Below the pieces are notes generated by a model. That model saw only the letters and a program-made list of their open reading frames with translations, searched no databases and had not been told where the DNA came from. 64,000 nt of DNA from Rattus norvegicus (taxonomy: Eukaryota; Chordata; Mammalia; Rodentia; Muridae): NCBI RefSeq assembly GCF_036323735.1, contig NC_086026.1, forward strand, positions 52,118,539-52,182,538, in the 5' to 3' direction. The translations under genes were made by a program, and so were the position numbers. This document shows, piece after piece, positions 43,743-54,579 of this stretch. Within the stretch, counting starts at the first letter, position 1; each line of letters starts with the position of its first letter.

Positions 43743-44011
43743 AGGTAGCGCTTAGTGGGCAGAAGTAGGTCACAAGGGAAAGGCTTTTGAGGAATAGCAC
43801 CTGCCCCTGGGTTCTCCTGCTGCTGCCCTGTGAGCCAGCCACTGCCTCGTGCTCCTTCTCCTATGGATGTAGCCGTTTCCACCACCATGCCTTCCCCTGC
43901 ATGGTGGACCAAAACCACTCTGATACCATGACCCAAAGTACGAGTTCCTTCCTTCCCATGTGTCTCCCTGTTACTTACCCTGTCTTGCAAATGAGTAAGG
44001 GACTAATACAG

Positions 44012-46083
44012 ACCCCTACAAACTTGAGGTGGAGGCTGGCATGTTGTGTTTTCAAAGCCTCCCTGTGGATTCCCACACCTGGGGAAATGTGAGCCGCAAG
44101 GATCTCCAAGTAGGGGGTTAATCTTGGGCCCATTACAAGTTCGTTAGCAACTGTCTCCAGTTAGACCAGTTGGGCTGCACCATACACTTGACTTGTGTGC
44201 TCCCTTCCTTCCAAAGGTCTTCCGATGCTGCCTCTCATATCAACTGCTTTCTCACAAAAGGTTCACCTATTATTTCCAGAACGAAGTTCCAGGTGTCTTA
44301 ACTGTAGATCAAGGCTCCCCCTCCCAGACTTAACTTGGCCAATATTTCACTCTTCTCCCTGTCACCTACAACAGCTCTCAAATGGGGACAACTCTGCCAC
44401 CCATGAGACAACTAGTAAGCCTAGAGAAATATATTTTTTTTATTCCAACTAGGGGCTTAAGGGATCCGAAAGCTGTCAAACACCCTACACGAACCATCAG
44501 GTCCCCCGAGAAGAATCATCTGGTCCAAGTAACCCTCTCCTACCTTCCAATGCATGCAGGCCCCCCTCTCAGCATCCTTGCTCCTTGGCTTATGCTGGTG
44601 ACCTCCTGGCAGGCCGGCTTCCTAGTGGAATCCTCTCTTTCCCATAAGGCCAGGCGGTTCCAATCAAGGCATCTATCTGCCTGTCCTCTGATATATGCCT
44701 CAAGATAACCCAATGTCCTGAAATCCTGCTATCACGGCTGTTGTCCTCTTGAAATCAAGGCGATCTGCTTACCCAAATGAATCCTTCACAACATCCCCTC
44801 ATAGAAGAGGGACTTTATCAGACTGTCCCCTGAGGCTCCAGCCAGTCCTTCCTGTTCCACTCTGAACAGCATCTAATTTTGTCCACATTTGCACAGGGAG
44901 GAGATGAAGGCAAAATATACTAGGGATGGAAAGGATAGGGGACTCTGAGGATGCAGCTTTTGTGAGCTGTTCAGCAGGTTGGAATGGGACAGTTGCCAGA
45001 GTCACCCACACTCCTCTAAGTAACTCTTCACTCTAACTCTAACCCTAACCCAACCCAATAAACACACTGGTTCAACTCACCAGATGTGATGAGATCATTT
45101 CTTTGCCGTGGCATTGCCCTCTCTATCTGGAATGAAGAGAAATAGATTCTCCTGGAAAAATCATACAATATCATGGAAAGACCTTGTGCTAAACCTGCAC
45201 TTACTTCGTCCCAAGAAGTCCTTACGGGATAACTCCCTGTGTGACCTGTGTGACCTGTCTCTACACTCATTCCCAGGAGGTACCAAATCTATGCTGGTCA
45301 GGTGACCACCTCACCTCGCACTCTAAGCCCAAGAACATCACATTCCAGGAAGATCTTCTCCCCACAGACTCCGGCCCCCAAACCCTGCAAAACCTGAAGG
45401 TTGGGAGGCATTTCACCTCCTTCCTGATTCCAAGTGTCCCCAAGAGCTTACCATCCACAGCAGATAAAAGCACCCCAGTGCCTCACCTACCACCCCCCCA
45501 CCGCTGCCCACCCTCCTGAATATGCACACCCACACCTCCCACCTCTGTCTGTGCTGCAGCCTGCTGTCTGGGGTGACAAATGGAATTCATGAACACACTT
45601 TGGCAAATCCCAGCATCCAAGTGACTGACAGCGGTTTTCATACTGAACCCTGCTGGGCGGGAACAATTACCCTGATCAGGATGGAATTAGAAAGATCTCT
45701 CAGGAGTGCAGCTGGTTTCTCTAGCAGCAGCAACCTTGTCCAACAAGGCCCTGGTCTGCCCACATAATTGCAAAGGCAGCCGTCTGGCCTCCCGGTGCCT
45801 GGGCCACCCCACAGACTTCCCAGCCTCATATCTGAGCAGTATCCACGACGGTCATCCAGCAGGTCTGATGTCACATTACTAGACATACATGCCACCTGCT
45901 GCCCAGTCAGGCTAGGCACACCGGACAGATGACCTGGACCTGATAATCAATTCCCAAGAGCTCCTGGCTTGCGCACTGCACATGACGGGTCCAAGCATCT
46001 TAATGCACCTATAGCTCCTTGAAACTCCGTACATCAGGAGAGATCGCAGTGTAACAACCACTCCTGAATGACACTGGACAGGA
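44012..46083. other. Repeat-poor, pyrimidine-rich DNA
   Basis: Parts (44150-44400 and 44540-44720) have the C/T-rich look of decayed L2 but lack decisive anchors. A telomere-like CTAACCC stretch occurs at 45031-45056. No gene is supported. Confidence 0.35.
45031..45056. repeat. Short interstitial telomere-like motif
   Basis: 'ctctaactctaaccctaacc' followed by 'caaccc' contains two adjacent perfect CCCTAA-type units with degenerate neighbours. Too short to be a true interstitial telomere array. Confidence 0.5.
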
Positions 46084-46084
46084 C

Positions 46085-46215
46085 ACTGCACATCTGCCAC
46101 CTCGTTAGTTGTCATTATCCCTATATGTGATGCCAAAGTCTTAAGATACTTCTCTCCAAGGAGGAGCACAGCTAGACTCAAACCCTGAGCCTGTAGATCC
46201 AAAGCTCATCTTCCT
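46085..46215 (-). repeat. MIR fragment
   Basis: 'gttgtcattatccctatatg', 'gagcacagctagactcaaac' and 'gtagatccaaagctcatc' match a reverse MIR. The central part is diverged. Confidence 0.5.
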
Positions 46216-46309
46216 CTCCACAAGAAACCTTCATATCAATACGACTCCCAGTGGGCACTCCTTCACCTGCCTGTGGTCACAGCCCAGGGGGCCTCTTGGT
46301 CCTGATTGT

Positions 46310-46665
46310 CATCAATGTCATTACACAGTAGCCTCCTTTCCACTCGGGTTCCCATTACGCCATCACAGCTTGGCCTTATAAAACAGTCCGTCATAAATGT
46401 CAGCTTGATGACAAGCAGAGACGATCGCTTCTAATGCACAGGCATGTGTAATGCGTATGGAGAGAGAAAGAGACACCTCTGTATTTTTGGTTTTGTAAAG
46501 ACAAATCGTCTCGATTGTTTAATCAATAAAAATGCCTCTCTAACTCCTACTGTTATTACAAAGCAATTTCGGACGGAGTGAGAAAGAAGCATCACATCTG
46601 TATTCCTGTCAGGGCAGACAGGGTCTGATTAAGCTGATGGATGAAAGATCGGACCCACGACAGGT
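46310..46665. promoter_or_regulatory. Candidate conserved non-coding island (about 350 bp)
   Basis: Repeat-free DNA with 'gtcatcaatgtcattac', 'cccattacgcc', 'cataaatgtc', 'cttctaatgcac', 'gtgtaatgcg', 'cgattgtttaatcaataaaa', 'gttattacaaagcaatttcg' and 'ctgattaagc'. The TAAT/ATTA and ATTGTTTAATCAAT words suggest homeobox- and SOX-type binding. Function not demonstrable here. Confidence 0.4.
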
Positions 46666-46842
46666 CACTGACAGCTCGCTCTGGTCCCCCAGCTGCTCCT
46701 GGGACCGAGAATGGAAGTTCTTGCGCCAACCGTACCATTGGCACGAGAGGTCAAAACACAGAAAGGGTGTGGATAGGGGAAGACAGACCACGTTGGTCAC
46801 AGCAAGGACCCATCGTATGGGGCCAGAGAGCAAGGAGAAATG

Positions 46843-46953
46843 ATTCCTTGGTGATACACACCTGTAATCCCAACGCCAGGAGGCTGAGGCAGGGAGACTG
46901 CAATTTCCAAGCCAGCCTGGACTATATAGAAAGGCCCTATCACCAGACACTGA
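46843..46953 (+). repeat. B1-related (proto-B1 type) SINE
   Basis: 'tgatacacacctgtaatccc', 'aacgccaggaggctgaggca' and 'aagccagcctggactatata' match a forward 7SL-derived SINE. Confidence 0.85.
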
Positions 46954-46954
46954 G

Positions 46955-48070
46955 GTGGGGGTCAGGGTGACTAGAAGAGTAGTACTCGTCCCAAAAATAC
47001 CACTGTGACACCTTCTTCCTGGGCCTACAAACTAGGTACGTGTCCTTGGATAGGAGCCCTCTGCTCATTGTCGGCAACACACAGCGGAGGGAGGGAGAAC
47101 GCTGTGATAGCTCTTTTACAGAAGGTTTGTCTTTGGACCCTCTAAGATCCCCTCCTGAAAATAAGGGCCTCAAGAGACCCAGGCCCGCTTCTCTTCCAGC
47201 CTCAGCTCCCGCCTTCGCACCCACACACCCCCTCACTGGCTGTTCCTTGGCAGTCTGCTTTGCACATCTTGAAACCTGGGCCTTGGATGGCCTTTCCCTC
47301 AAACACAACTCCCCAGATTCTCGTGGGGAAAACCTCCATTGTCCTTGAAGATTGGCACAGGTGGCCTCCCTTAAGCTCTTCCCTGCCCTGCCCCCAAATG
47401 CCAGAGACCAAGCAGCCCCTGCACACAGGTCGCCCACCTGCAGTGCACTGTCATCTCTAGGTGGGTTCCCACACCCATCCATCGATTTGTGTATGTCAGC
47501 AGCTTGACAAATGTGTATTACAAGTTCCTATCTTTGTTCCATATTCCAGACTCTTATGCCAGCTCTGTCTCAGACTGGTTCTTACATGCCACAGGGGTAT
47601 ACCCGAAACATGACTCTGAATGTCCAACCCCTAAACGTCACCGTTCGGTATGGCACTCTGAACTATTTGCTCAAACCAAAGCTGACAGACACCCAACTCT
47701 CTTCATGTTCACGTCTCACACCAAGTTTATCTGTCCTGTCTCAGATCGTTAAACTTTTTAACGATACCAGAGTCTACCTCTCATTGCATATGACAATGAA
47801 TCGTGGTAAAAAGCCACAAAGCATAAGAGTTCTAGTAATGGCATGTGTGAATATGGATTGGGCCATTAGATACAATACCAAAAGCACAATTTATAAGAGA
47901 AAACTTGGTGACTTAGCCTGTACAGAAATTAAGAACTCTGCTCCCCAAAAGGCCATATTAAGAGAATGGAAAGAGCTCAAAAGGGCTGAACAAGGGGCCC
48001 ATGGGGCCTGCAGGGTGTGTCCTAGACCAAGCTCCGTCTTATAAACACAACCACCACAAGGTGAAGCAAG
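46955..48070. other. Unclassified DNA, possibly degenerate L1 upstream part
   Basis: A 180-codon minus-strand frame (46940-47482) and a 177-codon plus-strand frame (47511-48044) show no known domain. The second runs into recognisable ancient L1 3' sequence, so it may be part of a decayed L1, but I could not match it to ORF2. Confidence 0.35.
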
Positions 48071-48071
48071 T

Positions 48072-48440
48072 CTGTATACAAGGGAATAACATTCACCCTT
48101 AAAAGGAACTCTGATACAAGTGAGCACGTGAACAAGCCTCGAGGACGTTATTCCCAGTGGTACAAGCCAGCCAAAAAGGACTGGTACCATATGGCTCCTC
48201 TGTTCCGAGGTACTTAGAAACGGTCACATTCATTGAAACAGGGAGTGGAGTGGAGTAGACGGGAGCAAGGTGTCTCTACGTAGGTAAGCTATAAAGATGC
48301 AAAGAGCTCAGAGGTAGAGAGTCCACTAGCTGTGAGACTTTGGCCATGTACTCAACGCTAGGGAAGGAAAGTTAAGAACAGTTACTGTAGTAAGTTTTAG
48401 GGTAAGTGTATCTGGCTACTCTTAAAAGACAAAAAAAGAA
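48072..48440 (+). repeat. Ancient L1 (L1M-type) 3' end, copy 1
   Basis: 'gaataacattcacccttaaa', 'gaacaagcctcgaggacgtt', 'attcccagtggtacaagcca', 'aggtacttagaaacggtcac' and 'attcattgaaacagggagtg' follow the last part of ORF2 and the 3' UTR of old mammalian L1s in order. Reading frames are destroyed. Confidence 0.7.
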
Positions 48441-48589
48441 GCTGCTAACCTGAGCCATCTGGGTAAGATTATCGGAGAGCATATTTTTCTATTGCCACTT
48501 TCTAAATGACAATAAAGGGAGGCCTGTTCAGAGAAGACTCACATAATTTAATCTTTTTCAGTTTTATAACTATACTTGTTCTTTTGGTT

Positions 48590-49400
48590 TAAAGAGAAGA
48601 AAGGGAGGGAGGTATTTGCAAATCACATACTGGATACAAGGTTCATATCCAAGATACAGTTTTTTGTTTTTTTGGTTTTTTTTAAGTCTCAAAATTCAAC
48701 AATAAGGCAAGTAACAATGAAGAAAAGAAATTCAGAAGACAGACTTTTACAAACAAGCAAGTAGGAAAATGCAAATCAAGCCTGAAGTTAGACACCACTG
48801 TGCAGGGAATGTATTGCCCGGTGCTTTTATTTAAAGGAGAACAGCATACACCGCTGAAGACGGGGAGCAGCCAGCGTCCTCGGGTTATGTTTGCCCCTAA
48901 AGCTGCACTCGAGTGTGTATAGCAGCCTGATTTAAAACCTCTGAAGAACTCAAAACACCCCAGCTCCCCTCCCCTCCCCTCGCAGCTCCCCTCCCCTCCC
49001 CTCGCAGCTCCCCTCCCCTCCCAGATCCCCTCCCCTCCACTGGTGAAGGAGGAAACCGCCATTTCTATACAACAGAGTACTGCCCCAGTGTAAAAATGAG
49101 TAGAAAATTCATCCATGCTCCCCGTAGATGAATCCCACATACACTGAGTGAGAAAGAGCCAAACCCAAAAGCTACCTCCTGCTTGATTCCATTTATATGA
49201 TACTCTGGAAAAGGCATGCCTCTGGGGACAGGAAGAAAAAAAAAAAAAAAGGATCAGTAGCTGCCAAGGCTGGAGGCGGGAGGCGGGCTGACAGCTATAA
49301 GGAGCGAGGGGTGTTCCTTATCTCTGTTGTAGTGCTGGCTGTACAACTTTGGGGCAGTCAGACGTCAGGAAACCCTCAGCAGAGCGAGCCTCATGAGGTG
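48590..49400 (+). repeat. Ancient L1 (L1M-type) 3' end, copy 2
   Basis: 'ggtatttgcaaatcacatac', 'ggttcatatccaagatacag', 'aggaaaatgcaaatcaagcc', 'acagagtactgccccagtgt', 'cacatacactgagtgagaaa', 'cttgattccatttatatgat' and 'ggatcagtagctgccaaggc' match consecutive L1 ORF2-3' UTR segments. It covers the same last-ORF2 region as copy 1, so this is a second insertion and not a continuation. Confidence 0.75.
48961..49040. repeat. 22-bp C-rich minisatellite, 3-4 units
   Basis: Two exact units of the type CAGCTCCCCTCCCCTCCCCT+CG (48961-48982, 48983-49004) are followed by truncated variants. It lies inside the ancient L1 and contains runs of C4 suitable for i-motif/G-quadruplex formation. Confidence 0.95.
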
Positions 49401-49586
49401 TGTGCTACACACCTTCTTGACGTCGTGCTAGCCCAAGGCCTGAGCTGCCCACTTAGGGTTGGTGCCTGCAGGGACACCCCATCCAAGCTCAGCCAACTCT
49501 CGCCCAGCCCACGGCAGCTCAGAGCTTCTTAGCTTCTCCTCCCCTATAGTTTATTCTGAAAGAGCTGTCAAAATTACTTTTTTCGA

Positions 49587-50070
49587 ATATAAATCATACA
49601 GTGTCACCCCCCTGCCTAACTCCTCCCATGTCTTGTCGAATTTTAGAATAAAACCCTAATCCTTCCTTGGGGTGCAAAGTGAAGCCTGCCTCTCAGGCCT
49701 CAGATGTCTCAGTCAACGCCTACCCTTGGATCACGACCACCAACCCAGCACCTGCCCATTCCCTTGAGCACACCAGGTATGTCCCCAGTGGAGGGCTTCA
49801 TCCCTCTGTCTCTCACCTCCATGTGATCTGCTATGTTGCCTCCCTACAATTGACCACACAATTCTTACATTTCCCATGTGAGACCCACAGCTCACCAGCC
49901 CCAGGGTTTCCATCTTGCCCTGAGACTTATCACTTCCTGATTCACCCCTGGCAGCACCTGCTCCACGACAGTACCAACATCAGCCTTGTTCCGAGCTAAA
50001 TCATCAGGCGTGAGGGCAGGCCCCTCACACAATAGGTGCCCAACAGATGCTTGAACTCGGCTGTTACATT
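49587..50070 (+). repeat. L2 LINE 3' region
   Basis: 'aaatcatacagtgtcacccc', 'cctgcctaactcctcccatg', 'tagaataaaaccctaatcc', 'tgcctctcaggcctcagatg', 'gtgagggcaggcccctcaca' and 'caataggtgcccaacagatg' follow L2 from late ORF2 to 3' tail. No intact frame. Confidence 0.75.
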
Positions 50071-50071
50071 C

Positions 50072-50435
50072 AGTAAGAGTGTCACCTAGCCTTCCCGAAA
50101 ACTCTCTGAGGACACTGTCACTTAGACAGAGGGAAGCCAAGAGCATATACTCCTCCTCCTCTGCTCAGAGATGTGTGTGATAAGCCAGGGGAGGAAGGAG
50201 GCTGATAGACAAGGCAGGCCCTGGAAATGGTATCAGCTAGCTTGCTTGGTCAAGACCTCAGCCCTTACCCAGCCCACCGCCATCCTTGCTCAACTCCCAT
50301 GGGCCTAAGGACAGCTGGTGAGTGTCTGTTTGAATTTGGGATCCGAATCTGCCTAGTGATACTGAATGCCAAGCATGGGTCTGGCACTGTGTTAAGCAGT
50401 CCTATGTCCCATTACAGAAGGAGGTGGAGGCCGGA
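50072..50435. other. Unique DNA, nothing recognised
   Basis: A short stretch at 50355-50400 ('aatgccaagcatgggtctgg', 'cactgtgttaagcag') belongs to the general MIR/ancient-repeat 'gccaggcactgtgctaagc' word. Otherwise featureless. Confidence 0.35.
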
Positions 50436-50437
50436 TT

Positions 50438-50578
50438 ACAACTTATGGACCTACTATGTTCCAGAAGCTCAAGCTGCATTACTCATATAACCCTCGTTAC
50501 ATGTGGGTTGGCATATATACCCTCGTTTTATGTGATTTCAAAGACCATACACATTTTAAGTGGCAAGACCTTCTGAAA
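50438..50578 (-). repeat. MIR/MIR3 fragment
   Basis: 'tatggacctactatgttcca', 'gcattactcatataaccctc', 'gttacatgtgggttggcata' and 'taccctcgttttatgtgatt' follow the reverse-strand MIR 'acctactatgtgccaggcact ... cattatctcatttaatcctca ... cccattttacaga'. Confidence 0.65.
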
Positions 50579-50579
50579 C

Positions 50580-51648
50580 CCATGTCCAGGGCTATTTCTA
50601 TGCTATAACATGGAGCCATGACTTCCCTTCCTCATTCAGCCCAAGTCAAGAGGCGGAGCCCCATAGGCAGCCTCCCTGTTCTAAGGGCTATGTCCACTTC
50701 CGTCCTCCCTTGTCCCACTGGCTGCACCAGTGTGCAGACATGCAGCTAAGATCAGCTTTCCCCAAATAGCCCAACCCCAGGAGGAAGGACAATGCCCTCT
50801 TGGTCCTCCAGCTCTCTCCTCCCGGCTCCTTTTCTGTCTTTCAACCTTGCTCTCTATGTCTGTTATACACGCGTGTGCATACACTGACATATACACACGT
50901 GTGCACACACTGACACCACCCACTCCTTTGCCAACTCATTTCTTCCAACAGTTAAACTCATTGTACCAAAGGGACATACATGTCCCTGCTGGGTCACAGC
51001 TCTGGCAACTGGCTGCAAAGGATACGGATGTGGAGGTGGTCTGAGCTGTGGCTGCAGTCCTGGCCAAGCTGGTAGTGGTGGCGCATGCAGAGGGGCCTGA
51101 ACTCCTTGGCAGCCAGGACCTGTGGCTGAGAAAGAAGGCAGGAAGCAGGAGGGCAGGGACTGACATAATTTCATGTCTGGCCTTTTCTAGTCGACATGCA
51201 AAATGACTCTGCGATCCCCCAGCTCTCTAAATTAGCTGTGTTTTACAATCCCCTTGTCTGGCAGAAAATGTCCCATTAAATCTTAATGACCTGCCTTCCA
51301 AGAAGTGCCCCTGCCCCTTCATCCCTAGAAGGACACTTACCTCTGGAATTCCAGAGCGAGGGGCTAGTGGGGAAAGGGGGGAACGAGCGCTCATGAGATG
51401 GGGTCCCGACCATCTCTCATTGGGCAAATTCCTTCGGAACCAGAAACCACACCAAGAGGTCCCCATTATCCCGGTCTACTCTTCCAAAAGAGCCTCATGG
51501 CTGACACTGCCCTCCCAGGCACAGCCTATGCCCACCATGACGACCGTCACCCCTTCTGGCTATTTATAGGCAACTGTAGATTGCAGCAGCTGCTGGCTCC
51601 AGCCCACAGGGACAGTTTGGGACAAGAGTAAAACAGGTCCCATTTCAC
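50580..51648. other. Unique DNA, nothing recognised
   Basis: CACGTG/CACACGTGTG-rich words occur at 50868-50905 (a short degenerate CA repeat). Open frames on both strands at 50681-51174 lack domains. Confidence 0.4.
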
Positions 51649-51649
51649 C

Positions 51650-51845
51650 TGTGCTTAGAGAGACCGGAGGAGAAATTTTCCTTGGAGAGAAAGCTGTCAC
51701 ATGACCTTCTGGATTATTCAAATATTAACCACCTGGATAAACAGTTTCTCCCCGGCTCTCATAATCACCTCTCCGGCTGGAGTTACTGTGCGGTATTTCT
51801 CTTTTATATCCAGAGGAGGCAACGTTTCGGGTGATTCCTGAGGAG
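51650..51845. promoter_or_regulatory. Candidate conserved non-coding island
   Basis: Repeat-free with 'tggattattcaaatattaac', 'ctcataatcacctc', 'gcggtatttctcttttatat' and 'gtcacatgac'. It lies about 550 bp left of the stronger island at 52385. Confidence 0.3.
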
Positions 51846-52384
51846 AGGGGAGAGATGAAAGGAAGGGAAGGAGAGGCAAACCAGGGGAAGCCGGAAGCCC
51901 TGAAGCTCCCACCCAACAGTCACGTGAGAAGGCAGAGAACCCAGCCCAGCCTAGAGGTCACAGAGGGACATTGAGGACAGACTCTTGAGAGCCCACATGG
52001 CTCTCAGGGGTCTTTGCATGTCTTCAGCCTCGTCACTCATTGGCCCTCCCTAGGGACACAGCCAGGCCAGGATGACCATACATGGCCACCAGAGCTCCTC
52101 TTCACCAGCAGGGCTCCTTCCGGCTGACCTTGAGTTAAACCTTCCACAATCTCGGCCTAGCTCTCCGGTTCCTGTCTTTATCCCCTCCTCTCATCACCTG
52201 TGCATCTCACCTCACTCTCCTCGGTCCAGAGAAAGTACAGGCGTTTGGGTCTCAGCCGGGTTTCTTCCATTGCATATAGCCACCCAAAGGCCTCACCCAT
52301 CAAGGGCAGCTGCACACACCCCACCCGTCCCGAAGTAGGGAAACCCAGGTTGTCCAGAAGTCTAGGCTCACCCATCAGAGGAGA

Positions 52385-52765
52385 TAAATCTATTACCAAC
52401 GTCCATCCTTGCAACCAATTTGAAAGTTATTATTGTGGATTCTTAAGACGTCAACAATGAGGCATCCTATTGTCCCACTAATTAATTCAACAATCTCCAT
52501 GAAATAAGAGGAGGCGTAATTGTCATTCCAAGCTCACCCCTCGACCACAGGAATCAACTAATTAAACAACAATCAGGCGGCACCGGGCTTTCATGGGGAA
52601 GATGGACTATTCCTTTTTATAGCTGCAATTAGGCGACACATTCAATAATCAGAATGAAATACAAATTCACCCGGGAGCCCAGTAAATTATGGCCATTCAT
52701 ACTTTGTTTTCCTCTGGTCGCCTCCTCGAAAATAAAAGGGGGTGGCATCACCTAGATGCAGCAGG
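52385..52765. promoter_or_regulatory. Candidate enhancer with SOX-like and homeodomain-like motif array
   Basis: This is the best candidate regulatory element in the window. ACAAT/ATTGT cores lie at 52432-52436, 52454-52458, 52469-52473, 52490-52494, 52519-52523 and 52569-52573 in strictly alternating orientation. Further words are TAATTAATT (52479-52487), TAATTAA (52559-52565), CAATTAGG (about 52626-52633) and CTTTGTT (52702-52708). No repeat is recognised. Such co-occurrence fits SOX and homeodomain co-binding, for example SOX2-type enhancers, but identity and activity are inferred. Confidence 0.5.
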
Positions 52766-52767
52766 GT

Positions 52768-53866
52768 GTTGTCTGGATTGCTTATAAGCCACTCCTGAGT
52801 CCCTTCTAACTCAAGGGGTCGGTCCGTTTGCCAGAGTGGTTCAGAAGAAAGTTAAGGGATGAGGCTACTGATACCATCCTGCCCAAGTCGACACCCAGAG
52901 GAAATATGGATTCCCTATGCTCTCAGAGACAATGGTGGAGGAGGAGACAGGAGTGGGAGTCCTGTCTCCACCTGCACCACAATAGAATCCACGCCCTCAC
53001 TCACACACCCCATCAAGTGTAACACCTCCAGCCAGGTGTGCAACCGATAGAAAACCCTCTTCGTGCCCTACAGAAATGCTTTGAGTGGGGAGGACAGCTT
53101 TAACAACAGTGGGAGCACTCAGGCCTGAGGAAAGAGAAGCAAAGTGGAGCAGACAAGGTTCGTGAGAAGCCACTGAATCACTGTGAAAATTAAATCAGGT
53201 ACAAGGCGGTGGCTGGGCAGGGGGAGGGAGGAGCACGTGGGACGGATGATTAATGGAAAGATAGTCACTCTGAGATGCCGTCAGCCACCACAGACTGGGT
53301 GGAAAGCATGCCGTCTCCAGAAGGTGCTAAAATGCTCATGTCCTCCACAGGGGCTGTCAGGAGCCTGCTGCTGCTGGTCATCCTGAGCAATGGGGGCTTG
53401 GGCGGGGGAGGGCAAGCTTAAAGGCTGTGGAGAATGTTGCTCCCTTGATCCTTCTCAAACCCCAAGAGAGCAAATTGGGAGTTATTTTTCAGATCTAAGG
53501 CATGTCATTGCTTTAGGACAGTGAAGCAAAGGGATTTCTTTGCAGACGACATGGATCTTACACTTTCGGTGTTAGCAGATCTCTGAGGTCAGAGGTCTCT
53601 TTCTTTGTCATTCAGTACAGATGTGGGAATATAGCAGGTTAAAGAGAGAAACTTAGTCTTGGCTCACATGTTCTGGTGGGAATCTCAGAGCCCAGAGCCT
53701 TATCCCCGGTGAATGAATGAGTCCAGGGAGGCTAAATGATGTAAAAATGTGTTTGTGGGGAAAAAAAAAAAAACCCAGCCTGGTGAAAATTACCTAACAA
53801 AGGAGGGTTTGTTTGGCTTACAGTTAGAAGGGATACAGTCAAGCTTGCCTTTGGAACTACAGGATA
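52768..53866. other. Unique DNA, nothing recognised
   Basis: Ordinary sequence without repeat or gene calls. A poly(A) run lies at 53760-53773, probably a decayed retroposon tail whose body I cannot identify. Confidence 0.4.
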
Positions 53867-53867
53867 T

Positions 53868-54105
53868 GGCTTGGCAGGTAAGCGCATTTGTTGCTCTTTC
53901 AAAGGGCCATGGCTCGTTCCTCAGCTCAGAACCTTCTGTAACTTCAGATCTCATCACCCTTTTGGCCTCTTTGGAAACCTGTATACATGCAGTGCACATA
54001 CAAACAAATTGGCACACATGTGTGAACATGCACGTGTGTGCACGCGCGCGCGCGCACACACACACACACACACATATAAATAAATAAAAATATATTTTTT
54101 AATTT
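53868..54105 (+). repeat. B3-type SINE with CG/CA tail
   Basis: 'gcttggcaggtaagcgcatt', 'gttgctctttcaaagggcca', 'gtaacttcagatctcatcac' and 'ccttttggcctctttggaaa' follow B3. The 3' part contains (GC)n (about 54043-54055), (CA)n (54055-54074) and an AT-rich AATAAA-type end. Confidence 0.8.
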
Positions 54106-54256
54106 TTCCAAAAGCAGAAAAGAAGTGCGATCAGATTATAAAAGTCCACCTCCCAGTGACCTACTTCCTCAACTCTATCTTCTAATGGTTCCATGACCCA
54201 GCATCGCCAGCTAGGGACCAAGAGTTCAAGCACATGTTCCTCTGGGAGACACCCCG

Positions 54257-54579
54257 TGTGATAGTTTGTATAGATTCTGCCCAGGGAGTGGCACTCTTAG
54301 AAGGTGTGGCCTTGTTGGAATAGGTGTGTCACTGTGGGCATGGGCTTTAATACCCTCATCCTAGCTGCCTGGAAGCCAGTCTCCTTCTAGCAGAGTTCAG
54401 ATAAAGAACTAGAACTCTTAGCTGCTCCTGTACTATGCCTGCCTGGACACTAACATGCTCCTGCCTTGATGGTAATGGACTGAAACGCTGAACCTGTAAG
54501 CCAGCCCCAGTGAAATGTTGTCATTTATAAGAGTTGCCTCGGTCATGGTGTCTGTTCACAGCAGTAAAACCCTAAGACA
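54257..54579 (+). mobile_element. MaLR (MT-like) solo LTR
   Basis: 'tgtgatagtttgtatagatt', 'gggagtggcactcttagaag', 'gtgtggccttgttggaatag', 'ctagctgcctggaagccagt', 'ctgaacctgtaagccagccc' and 'cagcagtaaaaccctaagac' are a forward copy of the family at 22460 and 39580. It holds only a single copy of the 20-bp unit that is amplified in those two. No clear target duplication. Confidence 0.9.

Larger units (their letters stand above)
43075..44010 (+). mobile_element. Old MaLR LTR, broken by two insertions
   Basis: Left part 43075-43157 ('gctatggttcaaatctgaaa', 'ggtccccagcttccgataac'). Short middle part 43558-43582 ('tatggagcctttaagctta'). Right part about 43743-44010 ('aggtagcgcttagtgggcag', 'cctatggatgtagccgtttc', 'tgacccaaagtacgagttcc', 'aatgagtaagggactaatac'). 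Together they read as one MaLR LTR interrupted by an LTR at 43158-43557 and a B2 at 43583-43742. Confidence 0.65.

Noticed and set aside
47511..48044. 177-codon plus-strand frame, tested as a gene or processed pseudogene
   Set aside because: I could not match it to any family. It runs into ancient L1 3' sequence, so a decayed L1 is more likely.
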